Assembly (NCBI GenBank): GCA_035771165.1
Contig: JAWNZC010000314.1
Coordinates: 5,510,001 to 5,574,000 of the forward strand
Origin: Paragorgia papillata
Lineage: Eukaryota; Cnidaria; Anthozoa; Scleralcyonacea; Coralliidae
Reading direction: 5' to 3'
Length of the DNA stretch: 64,000 nt
Made by a program: the position numbers and the translations under genes. The stretch's first letter is position 1. Each line of letters starts with the position of its first letter. This document shows positions 1-12,600 of this stretch, in pieces. The notes below the pieces were generated by a model. That model did not search any database. It saw only the letters and a program-made list of their open reading frames with translations, and had not been told where the DNA came from.

Positions 1-192
1 TAATGCATGTCTTTACGCGTGCGTGCATGTCTTTACGGAGAAATGAATGTTCACAGTACAGCGCGGATTAACAACTGGACTTGAACAGGGGTTAGATTGA
101 GTCATCAGAGAAAACGCAATCAGACTGGATTTGGACAGAAACTGAACTACACTTGGACTTGGGTTGAAAATGGCTTCTCCCCATGTGGTGGC

Positions 193-432
193 CAGTGAGC
201 TCTATATACAACTGGAGTGATATCTTTGTGGCGGACAATGTGCGGGCATGTAGGCCTGAGGTACGTCTAGTTCCAGTCTTTTACGCAGTCCGGTTAAGTC
301 TGATTTGGTCAAAAGACCGAGGAAACTGGAACTATACGTACTTCGGGCCTACATGTCCACCAATGTTTGACTTCAATCTTTGCCCAGTGAATGAACAGCA
401 GATATCACTCCAGTTATATAGAGAGCTCACTG
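193..432. mobile_element. hAT-like miniature inverted-repeat element
   Basis: The terminal inverted repeats start CAGTGAGCTCTATATA and end with the complement, TATAGAGAGCTCACTG. The 8-bp flanks GTGGTGGC and GTGATGGT match at 6 of 8 positions, as expected for an aged hAT duplication. The ends resemble the elements at 9965-10929 and 46625-46707. No coding capacity is visible. It lies downstream of the last visible ORP1 exon. Confidence 0.65.
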
Positions 433-610
433 GTGATGGTGACGAAGTCATGTGCTTCTCGGTGTCTAATGTACGCAAGTGTGTGCAGCTCATCCTGACG
501 AGTACAACTAAAAAATAAGTCACCATGAAAAGTTGGATCCGCTAGTAACAACGCACCTGAAATAACGTACAGTACATGCGCAGTACAGAGTAAAAGAATT
601 GTTCTCTCAC

Positions 611-3600
611 CTTTCCAATGCAATGTTTTAACACAGCCCAAACACTAAAGTCGCTCCGTGATAACATTGGAGCAGGAAGACTGGTCCTGAAAGAAAAGTT
701 GAAGTCGATATAAAACAGGGCAGGCAATAAAACATGCATGACAATAAGTAGCCTGCGCACAGACGCAAATTACACAAATTAAATATGATATTGGTGCAAC
801 ACCGAGTGAAGAAACATACCAGGTAATATGAACCTTACTTCTGCACAGTGCTGTAAAAGGTACATAATTTTTGTAACTAGTTACAGTTACATCGTTAGAA
901 AAGTAACTATAGTTACCGATAAAAGTTATGAAAAGAAAGTAACTAGTTACAGTTACAAAGTTACTTCAAAAAGTTTGTAACTAGTTACAAAGTTACATTC
1001 CTTTGTCTGTGTTACTAGAATCAACAAAGAAATTACTGGTTTTTAGATGCCAGTACCATAATTATGTTTTTACAGCTAAATGCCTAAATATAGTTGTCAC
1101 TAAGCAGAAATAGTCAAATGTGTACATAATGTACCTTTATTATTATATCAAAACCATTTCAGTAACAGTTACTTAAAAATGTAACTAGTTACTGTAACTA
1201 GTTACTTGTAACGAAGTTACTCACAGCACTGCTTCTGCAAGCATATGATGATACGATACAAGCATAACACTGAACGTTTTAAGTCGTCGTTTGTAAATAG
1301 ACTTATTTTAAACTATAACTTATCTATATGATGTAATTCTTAATTTTGCATAAATTTAATCTTTGTAACTTAAGGTGGCTCCCTATAGTTTCAATAAATG
1401 CGCGCTATTTCATCCGCTCATTATCTAATGTTATTCACAAGTTTAAAAATTTGTTACATAAATACTAAGTAGACCTTACTATAGCAGAACTATGGCAGAT
1501 ATAAAATATCTATCAAAAAGTAAAATTATTTGCTGTTACCTTGGTAATAATGACGTTGGAACTTTGGAATATTTTCAAATATTGCATAATTAAAGCGGCA
1601 TGTCTTCAGTTTGCTTCGGTGAAATTTTTTAAAAATTGCTGAGATGATAGATACTGTTGTGGAGAATATCCATGCACAAAATCAGAGAGAGTTGTATGGG
1701 CAGATTTTTCGCTATAAAAATTATCGATTTAAAAACGTTCTTTTAAAATAATGTACACTTTAGAACTTTTTATAAACTACTTATTTACAAAATTTTAGCA
1801 AAATTCACCGAAGAAAACGTCTACAAGTCTAACATCTATGTCGACGCGGTCATAGAATTTCGAATCGACAAGATCGCTATTTACGCATGCGTAGCGATAC
1901 TATTTCTAGTCACCAGTCCCCAATTGAAATTACCGTAGGGAGCCACCTTAAGATATGTATTTTTACCTTTTGAATTAAAAAAGACTGATTATTATTATAA
2001 TACCATGATCGCATCGGATTCTTTTGTTCTCCGAGGGAATGTAAACCTCGTATTTCCCTCCTCGCTCATGCAAGAGGGAAATTTATCCTTTGTCTTCTAA
2101 TTTTCCCGTGCATGTTGATGAGGGAAAATTAGAAGACAAAGAAATCCTTTGTCTTCTTCTAATTTTCCCGTGCATGTTGATGAGGGAAAATTAGAAGACA
2201 AAGCAATCTTTTGTCTTCTTCTAAATTTCCCGCTTGCATATATTTTCTTCCTTTTATATATTTTCTTCCCTTTGCCTCGGGAAGATTTGTAAAACTCCTC
2301 GGGCCTGCGACCCTCGTACTTTCACAAACCTTCCCTCGGCGGCGGGGAAATTTAATCACTAATTTCCCTCAAGTCATGTTATTACTTATAATTATTATTA
2401 TTATAGACGAGGAAGAGCTTCTTCTCGCCCTAGAGCTAAGAAAATTAGAGCGACCAGATCCCATATTCGGTCTGCATCATTCCATCAAACTGACTTCCGA
2501 AATTCGGTCTACTTCGGAAGTGATGACTACCGAAATCCCATACGCCGTCGTTAAATGATCTACTGCGCATGATCAGAACCGTATTCAGTATTGGTACTCG
2601 CATCGGAAGTCGAACTTAACCTCGCTATTATCCTGTTCAGACCAGATGGAATCATAATGTAACAGACCTGACTGATATCAGTGGTGTTGGATGCTGTAAC
2701 AGAGCGTGCGTTTTTACGTGTATGGTGTATGAGACCCTGGGCAAATTTTACCCCACCTGCTCCCTCTTTCGGCGGCCCTGTGAATGAGTAAATCAAGCTA
2801 GAAGGTCTCACCTGTGCCTTCCTTCAGGAAGCTCGATATAGGAATCACCAACTTGAAATGTTTCAGGCACAGCAAGATTAGCTTTATCGTGATTGACAGC
2901 GTTCGTTGCACATTCTCCATCACTGTCGCCATTTTGAGGACGATGAATATCATATTCATCATTTTCTTCATGGTCACTTGCGGACATAAAATCAAGTTCT
3001 TCTTGAGGGGAGTAATATTCTTCAGCTTCACTCGTCTCCCAGCCTGATTGTTTACCAGATGACTAGAAAATACAATATATACTTCAGTTGAGTAGAATAA
3101 CGAGGCTCCCATTTTAACCTCCGCCACGTGATTATGTTTTCACCTCTGCGTGTGTTTGTCTGTGTCTGTCTGTCACAGTACAATACGATACGCATTACAT
3201 TACATTACATTACATTACATTATATTACATTACATTACATTACGACACGGCTCAGCTCAGCTCAGCTCAGCTCAACACAGCTCAACACAGCTCAACACAG
3301 CTCAGCACAGCACAGCTTAACACAGCTCAACACAGCACAGCTCAACACAACACAACACAACACAACACAACACAACACAACACAACACAACACAACACAA
3401 CACAACACAACACAACACAACACAACACAACACAACACAACACAACACAACACAACACAGCTCAGCTCAGCGCAGCGCAATAGAATACACTTTATTATAT
3501 CTCGAATTTAAGGTAGCAGGATACAAAATACTGCACAGGTTTTCATGAAAATTTGTGGAAAGATTGATCCTATATAGACCAAGGACCAAGGAAATCTGAT

Positions 3601-6600
3601 CACAAGATTCTCTGTGTCAAAGAAATGAATGAAGAATTGCGCTCATTATCTTTATTTTATGCAAACATTTTTGCATAATTCCGGTTCGAGTTCAATCAAG
3701 CATTTTATTTATTTTACATGTGTAGGTCTCGTGAGCCAGCCTGGTTAGCAGGATGACTCGTTTTCTTTTTAAACATCTCCAATAATCCGCTGATATATGT
3801 AGTCTCTGCTCTCTCTTCCGCAGAGGCTCCCAAGGCTTACCTTTTCTCGCGCGCCTTTGCCTCGGCCTAATTTACTAGAGCCTCAGCGGAGGACAGAGCA
3901 GTCTCTAAGTGCCCTCTTCAGTGTCTTGTTGGGTAGAATTCAGTACAACAGTGAGGACCCCATATTCTTCTACACTCCATGTTAGCATTCGCACACCTTA
4001 AGTCACCCATAGCCACTATTCTGGAACTTTTAATACAGTATAATACAACATTTATACTAAACGTTCAGCGCATGCGCTCTCGTGGCCAAAAAAGGGAAAC
4101 CTTGCAGGCATACGCAAACCTCGTTTAGTAGCGGTGTGTCACTACACTAGCTATTTCTTACCTCTGGAAAGTTTCCAAGAGTAGACGACAGTACATGATG
4201 TTCAGCGGCTAACACATGCAGCGCATCCTCCAACACGCGACGCCGTTCTGCCTCGTCGTCATGTTGCAGTCTTCTTGCCTAGGGTGATTCAAGAAAACAT
4301 TAATGGACAGATACTTCATGTAAGCCTAAACCCTAGTACTTCACAAAAGCCCGTCCTTTTACAAAGTCTAATCCTAACCCAAGACGAAATGATAGACATA
4401 CATGAAGTACATATAGCGAATGTTAATTGGTTAACGATATTATTAAGTAGATATAAGTATAGATTAGTTTCTAAGTGTGGTCAGTAAAATGTTTTCTCAT
4501 GATCAAGCCTGGTTCTCACTTGTCGTAAGAATCGGGCACAGTCTATCCCCGATCGTCGGCGATTCTTACGACAGTCAGGTTCACACTACACTTGTCGTGA
4601 CTTGTCGTAATTCGTGCCAAAGTTTAAACTTTAAAGATGGCGGCCTTAAACAGACGGATGATTTTACACGGACAATGACACTCCCTGAACCCGAAGGCAG
4701 TTTGCATTTTTTAAATAACGAAAGGCAGTGCAGTGCGAATACTCTCATATATTCGCTTGCAGGTATAAATAACTTCTGTTTCATGACTGTCTTCGGTGGT
4801 ATGCAAAGCAGCGATCTTCTTCCATGAATTCAATTTTAAGTTTTTATCCTTGAATTGTTCGCTACTCTTATTATACAGACAAGGGAATTCTTTTACAATT
4901 TCCATAAATGCGGTGTCTTCACCGTTTCTGAACTTTCCTGCTAGAGACTTCAGGTAGCTTTCGCTGGACGCCATCTTGTACTGATTATCGAGAATCATCC
5001 CCGATTGTCCCAGACGAGTGGTTTCACTGTTCTTCCGTGTTCACACATGTCGTAACTAGTCGTAAGAATCCTCGATCGTCGGCGACCGTCTGGGATGCAT
5101 TTTCCAAATAGAAATTATTCCGATTCTTGCGATGCTTCCGATCAGATCGGCGACTGTCTGGGACGTTACTTCAACCAAGTTCACACCTGTCGTAACAATC
5201 CCAAACGATCGGGGACTGGAAAAATCCCCGATTCTTACGATTCTTACGACAAGTGAGAACCAGGCTTTAGTGACTATGCAAGAACATAACTTCCCATAAC
5301 GTCACATCCTTTTTCAGTTTGTTTGATATGGAAATGACATGTGACATGTTGTAAAGTACACGTGCGCAATGACATATCAGAAAAGGTTAAATATCGTTGC
5401 TATTAAGCCCTAATCAAACGGGAACGCAAGTCATCGCAAGTTGGCAGTCACGCTATCTCAGCCAGCCCCTCTGAATAGTTTCCCGAAAATATTATGTACC
5501 GTGACAAAGTTAAAACTTGTTTAAAACACTCATGAAACCTTTATTTTGTTAATTTGGGTGTTCGAACGACCGCCACAGAAATTCTGACTGCCAACTTGCG
5601 ATGACTTGCGTTCTCGTTTGATTAGGGCTTTACAGTAAAAACCCGCTAACAAGAACCTACCACTATTAAGAACCTCAGGCTGAAATTAAGAATTTATATA
5701 TATAAGAATATATAAGAATATATAAGAATATAAGAACCTATCCGAGGCTGACTGGGTAAAATGTAGGTTCTTGTTAGCGGGTTTTTACTGTACTTGAAAT
5801 TCAAACACTGCATGTTTGGTGTTGTGGGAGAAACACGCACACGGTTCCTTTGAATTAATTTCGTTTGACAATAGTAAAGATATACAACTTTCTTCGATAA
5901 GTTCAAAATGTTTAATGTGCATATATATCAAACAACCTGAAATATCTCAACAATGAAGCAAGGAAACGAAAAACTGCAAAAGATGTTACTTTGTCATTTT
6001 AAGTGTTCTTTCCAATAAAACAAACTTAATTTTCGTTTCATAGGCACATTTCGACTAGCGTAAGTTACCATACCTCGACTAGCGTAAGTTATCATACCTC
6101 TACTAGCGTAAGTTACCATACCTCTTCCTGCTGTGAAACTAGACTAAGACAATGGTTAAGAGAATTGTACATTTCTTTGGCGGAGCCCAAAACTTGAGTG
6201 AGCTTTTCTTTAATACTAAGAAACGTACCTAAGATTGAAAATATGAGATGAGAGTTAGAAGGGATATCTATATTAGAAGGGATATTTATATATACGACAG
6301 CTGATAAGACGCGCCTTACATACGGCGATATGCCGTTTATACGCTTATATATCGCTGCTATTACAAGGTTTATATGCCGTTTTTGAACAAACCGCCGTAC
6401 CTTTTATACAAGTGTTTCGCGTCTCATGTAAACCGATTAGCTCTCGTATAAATATAGCCTTCATGGATTATTTCGCGCTTTTTAACAGTTCAAACACACA
6501 CAAAAAAGTCATATCAGACTAGAAACCTGCAAAGACGTACGGGTGCTCAAGATTGGCGAGATTGAAACAAGAGATTGGTAAATTTGTGGAGACTATATTA

Positions 6601-9600
6601 TTATAAGTAATAACATGACTTGGGGGAAATTAGCGATTAAATTTCCCCGCCGCCGAGGGAAGATTTGTGAATAATTGTTAAGTAATTTTATGATCGCCGA
6701 GGAAAACTTTGAGAATCTTACCGACAGGAAATTTACACGGTTGATCAGAGAAGTTGCATCTAATTTTCCCGTGCATGTTGATGAGGGAAAATATATGCAA
6801 GCGGGAAATTTAGAAGAAGACAAAAGATTTCTTTGTCTTCTAATTTTCCCTCATCAACATGCACGGGAAAATTAGAAGACAAAGGATAAATTTCCCTTGC
6901 ATGAGCACTGAGGGAAATACGAGGTTTACATTCCCTCGGAGAACAAAAGAATCCGAGGCGATCATGGTATTACTACTAGTAACAAGCACATACTGCGACA
7001 AAAATCTCGTACTCTTTTCTCAATTGACCGTACCAAAAACAACACTTAATTTATCATGTTAACATAGAGTAAGGAAGAAGTAAAAACTTCATTGCTACCA
7101 AAGTTAATCTTTTTAAAGCCCTGTCCCCCGGTGTATTTCGACAAGTAAGACTGTTCACTATACGCGCAAAGAATTGCAGCTCAATGTACAAGTCGCCATA
7201 ATTTTTAGTACGCTCAATTCCTTTCGTCCTCCCTCTGTTCCTTCTTTCCTTCCATCCTCCTTTCCCGTTCCTTTCCCTCCCCTCCTTTCTTCCTCCCTTC
7301 CTTCCCTCCTTCCTTCCTTCCTTCCTTCCTTCCTTCCTTCCTTCCTTCCCTCCCTCCCTCCCTCCCTCCCTCCCTCCCTCCCTCCCTCCCTCCCTCCCTC
7401 CCTCCCTCCCTCCCTCCCTCCCTCCCTCCCTCCCTCCCTCCCACCCACCCACCCACCCACCCTCCCTCCCTCCTTCCTTCCTTCCTTCCCTCCCTTCCCT
7501 CCCTCCTTCCTTCCCTCCCTCCCTCCCCTCCCTCCCCTCCATCCCTTCCCTCCTTTCCCTCCCTCGCTTCCCTCCCTCCTCCTATTTTCCCTCCCTCATT
7601 CTCTACTAAAAGTACTATATAATAAACTTGTGGCCCTCACTAATTACAGTTCAAAATATTATAATTATAAAACCTACTTTTGGATCGTTTTAAATCTTCA
7701 CTTAATCCACTCAAAAGTTCTTCTATAAGCGAGACTTGTTTCTTTAAAAGATTCTGGTGAGCTTGGGCGCCCTGTAAGGATTGAAATGCAAATTACGACA
7801 TATAGCTGTAGGCTAATATTTATATGACCTCAAAATGACGTCTCCATATAATTATAAGTGATATAAATTAATATTAAGTATATAAAACTCTGAACTCTAG
7901 ACGGGACTGGAACCCACAATCTTCCAAATGCTAGACACAGCTCTATCCATTGAGCTGCTAGACGTCAGATGGCAGACCAACGTTGTTTACGATATTTCTA
8001 CTTGGGTATGAGTCGTACGTATCTGTATTGGCTATTACCGAAAAGAGTTGAAGACTGGTAAAGAGTATTAAGCGCTGGTGTTCTTGGGATCATTTGAAGG
8101 GACAGTTTCATTGTGTTTACGCTACCAAGCATGGAATCTGTACCCCCAAACGATCCCAAAGTACCCTAGCCTTCCTAACCCGTCACCAGTCTTCAACATG
8201 CTTGGGAAATGGCCAATTCCTAACCTTCAAAGCATTCTCCATGGTTTCGACAGGTAAAATATTTTCTTCCAGTTCATCATCAATCAGGACAGATGGTTGG
8301 TTCATAAAGTAAGTGCTGTAAGCTTGATGCTCATGAAGGGAATTTAACCAACGCTGAGAGAAAGAAAATAAAACTTACTTCATGTCTACTTGAAGACTAA
8401 ACTAACTTTATTTATACTGGATAACTCTATCAGTTATATCTAAACTATTCTGCCTAGAGGTCTAGTAAGGACCATCCCTCATTGATCCAGTGTTACTACA
8501 GGAGGAAACCAGAGTAAACTAAATTAACTTTATTTATACTGGATAACCCTATCAGTTTATATCTAAACTATTCTCTCTAGAGGTCCAGTAAGGACCATTC
8601 CTCATTGATCCAGTGTTACTACAGGAGGAAACCAGAGTAAACTAAACTAACTTTATTTATACTGGATAACCCTATCAGCCATATATAAACTATTCTCCCT
8701 AGAGGTCCAGTCATTAAGATGTTCTTAATAATCATACCTGTCTTGAGACGGCAGTGCCGCCTGATTTCATCACACTCCAGAGAAGAATTGAATTATCTGA
8801 AAACTGCATTTTAATTTTATGTTCATCTCTTTTAGAAACCTGAAATAAAATTGCCAAGAAAATTCACGTCAAATAAATATACCATATACAGTACATGAGT
8901 GAAAAAAGAAATTACAGTTGCAGCATAGCACAACGCATCAAGGTAGAGTAGAGTAGAGTAGAGTAGAGTAGAGTAGAGTAGAGTAGAGTAGAGTAGAGTA
9001 GAGTAGAGTAGAGTAGAGTAGAGTAGAGTAGAGTAGAGTAGAGTAGAGTAGAGTAGAGTGGAGTGGAGTGGAGTGGAGTGGAGTGGAGTGGAGTGGAGAG
9101 TGGAGAGTGGAGAGTGGAGAGTGGAGAGTGGAGAGTGGAGAGTGGAGAGTGGAGTGGAGAGTGGAGAGTGGAGAGTGGAGAGTGGAGAGTGGAGAGTGGA
9201 GAGTGGAGAGTGGAGAGTGGAGTGGAGTGGAGTAGACTTACAATACAATACAATACAATACAATACAATACAATACAGAACAGAACAGAACAACACAACG
9301 CAACGCAACGCACCACACCGCACCGCAACACAACGCAACGCAACGCAACACAACACAACACAACACAACCCAGTGCAGCGCACTGGTCTGGACAACACAA
9401 CAATAGATAGGATTTTTCATTACGTCGTGGCTTCTGACTAGAATATATATATTTTCAAACGCAACATTTTAGTAAAATAATACTATAATATCTACCGCAA
9501 ATACAGAGTTCTCCAAATGCCTTAAACCTTTACGTTTCACACCAGCTACAGAATCAGCCCTGAAAGAAACAACAAGAAAACATCTTAATCAGCAAGCAAC

Positions 9601-12600
9601 TCGATGGGCTCAGAATACTGACGTTTCAAGCCAAAACAGTTAACTTACTCTGAATTAAGAAAAGCTTTGGCTTGAAACATCAATATTTTGTTCTCTAAAA
9701 TCTCAGTTCACCATCTATATCTTTAGGCCATGTCTACACTAATCCATTTTCAAACGAAAACGGAGACTTTTTGATACGTTTAGGCCTTTCGTCCACACTA
9801 ATCCCGCGTCTTCGGTGACCGAAAACGGAGCATTTCGAAAACGCTCTCCAGAGTGGAGACATTTGAAGACGACGTTTTTCTGCACCAGTGTGGACGGCAA
9901 AAACGTAGCTTTTGGAAAACGATGATGTCACGATTATGTTATCTTGGTTTCAGTCACCTAGAGCCAGTGAACTCTATATAAGGACTGGAACGATACCTAC
10001 AAACCAAATTTTGAAGCCGTCATGGAGGCTGACATGCAGGGCGGCCCCAGTCCTCTTTATATGCAAGAAAATCTTTATTTTTTAAGTTATATTTTGTTAT
10101 GAACCAATACAAAGAAATGCAAACATGCTACAGTAATAGATACTTCTTCTAAAGGCTTTTAGCAGCAAAAACGTAGCTTGAATATTTGACAAAAAAACAC
10201 ATTTTGAGTCCGAAACCGCGCGGATTTCTTGATTTTTTGTAGGGCAGCTCCAAGTGTTGAGTCAGTTGAGGTATCAAAAGTCCAAAAAAAGTCTATGAAC
10301 TATCTTGAATCAAATAAAGATAGCATTAATCAGGACTAAGGCCTACTGAAATCTAGTGGCTATAATCTGTCGAGCATATGGATGCTGACATGATGAATAA
10401 AAACCATAAATATTAAATTTTCTGAACAGTCAAAAAATCGAACAAAACACAGAAATACGAACCGACAGTGTTTTAAAGGCATCAAAGATCAAAATATATG
10501 TGGTCTTACAATGATTCAAAAGGTATGAGGAGACTATTCATAAGAGCAAAGGCACAGCTTGACTGGGTTGCAAGAATTCATAAAATAAAGACGAATAAAT
10601 ACTAAATATAACCTGAATTTTCGTCAGGAGTTTCCATCAATACAAGCAAAATTTTGCTTTCGTTTGGCAATATATTTCCTGCTTCAATCTATTTTTGCCA
10701 GCAAACATACCTCAGACAGAAAGGACAATGATTGTAATACATACTGACATCGTTATATCAATTCAAAAGAAGTTCAACTACAAAAAAATAAAAAATTATG
10801 TTTTCTACCGCTCCTTGGACGTTGGTCAGACGTTCATGTGTTGCCTCGAGCAGCCGGAAGTTTGGCTTCATCCAATCATAGGGCCGACCTTATGGAGGTA
10901 TCGTTCCAGTCTTTATATAGAGTTCACTGCCTAGAGCTATTCACTCATACCCCTGTAGATCTTTTTAGCGTTTTATTAAACGGCGAAAACGATTCGAAAA
11001 CGATAGTGTGGACGGAAAACTTTTGATACGTTTTCGATACGTGGTCTCCATTTTCGTTTGAAAACAGATTAGTGTGGATATGACCTTATAAAAAAATTAA
11101 GATAATTGTGATTCACAAAATATTTCAATTTCTTACCTTTTCGAAAACCATGAAATGACACCTTTCTCAAGAACTATCCAATACTTTTTCCAACCAAAGA
11201 ATCTTGATTTCTAACAATAAAATTATAATAACTGAGAATAAAACTGATGTCCACGTAAATAAAGCGCTAATTACTTCCTCAAACGTTGAGCAAATGAAAC
11301 CCAAACAGTATTTACGAAGAACTTGAATATTTCATGCTCCAATTTATTTAGCTCAAATTTAGACATTGTTTAAACCCAATGCTGCCTAGAATGTCTGAGG
11401 GTTCGTCCTCTGAAAAGTAAAATCGTTTGGCTTAAAATTCTAAGGAAGCCGTTTTTAGGCAGCTCAGGCAGAAATTCACGTGTTAACCTTTAGCTGCCTG
11501 GGATGTCTGAGGGTTCTCCTTTTGACGAGTAAAATCATGTAGACACAGTAAAACAGTAATAAGGCTGTTTTTGGACAGCTCACATAGGAATGGGTTAAAC
11601 TGGAAATGTTCTAACCATTGAACTACAAAATAGGGAATGGTAAATTAAAGCAGTCGTTTACCTTAAGAAGATATCCTTCAAACTTTGGTACAATTTTCTG
11701 CAAAGCCTTTACATAAAAGAACAGAACAATCAAAATTTTATTTATCCTTGTGTGTACGAAAAATTTCGCAAAGAAACGCTTTTAAAATATAAAAATGCTC
11801 AGAAATACAAGATGCTATCTTATCTGATCACACCAATTAAAATATGAAAGTGTACCTTGAATGATTTTGTTGATTTTCTAATAGAGTTATTTCTTGAGAC
11901 CTAAAACAAAAAACCACTTTATTTTTACCCGAGTATTTAGTTTTACAGTACGGGTCTAGTTTACAATAAAGTACTCTTCTGAAACTTGTTCTGTATAATA
12001 AGATAAAATGCCCCCGGGTATGTGCCGCTATATATGGTATGCATGGTTTTCGAGCTCTTGGGATAGGGTATACAAATTGTCCATTTTGGTCTGCAATAGG
12101 GTGCATATTTTGGTCTGAGATGGGGTATGGATGCCGATGTGACACCAGTGCTGGGATAGGGTATTCATTTTTTTTAGTTTAGGTCTGGGATAAGTATAAA
12201 AAATCACCATTTTAGGTGTGGGATAGGGTCAGGATTTTGAGGTCACGACGGGGCACTTCTACCAAAACATTGCCAGAGTACGCCTCCCCCAGGAGATACC
12301 AACCTGAGAAGGTTGAACATCAAGTAGTTTCATCATCTTAACATCATTTGTAAGCTGGAATGGAGTTTGACCTGAGTAGACATGAAAAATTATAGGTATA
12401 TACATCTACTGTAATTAAAAAAAGACGTTTTAACCATTTATGTTGCAACATAGCAGCCCAATGGAACACAGCGCAACGCAACGAACCACAACGCAATTAC
12501 GCACCACAACGCAACGCATAACAATGCAACAGGGCGCAACTCAGCACAGCACAGCGCAACGTACCACAACACAGCACAGCATAACGCACCGCAACACAGC

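Noticed and set aside
7054..7728. Glu/Gly/Arg-rich and Pro/Ser-rich frames on both strands
   Set aside because: Direct translation of the TTCC/CCCT tract.
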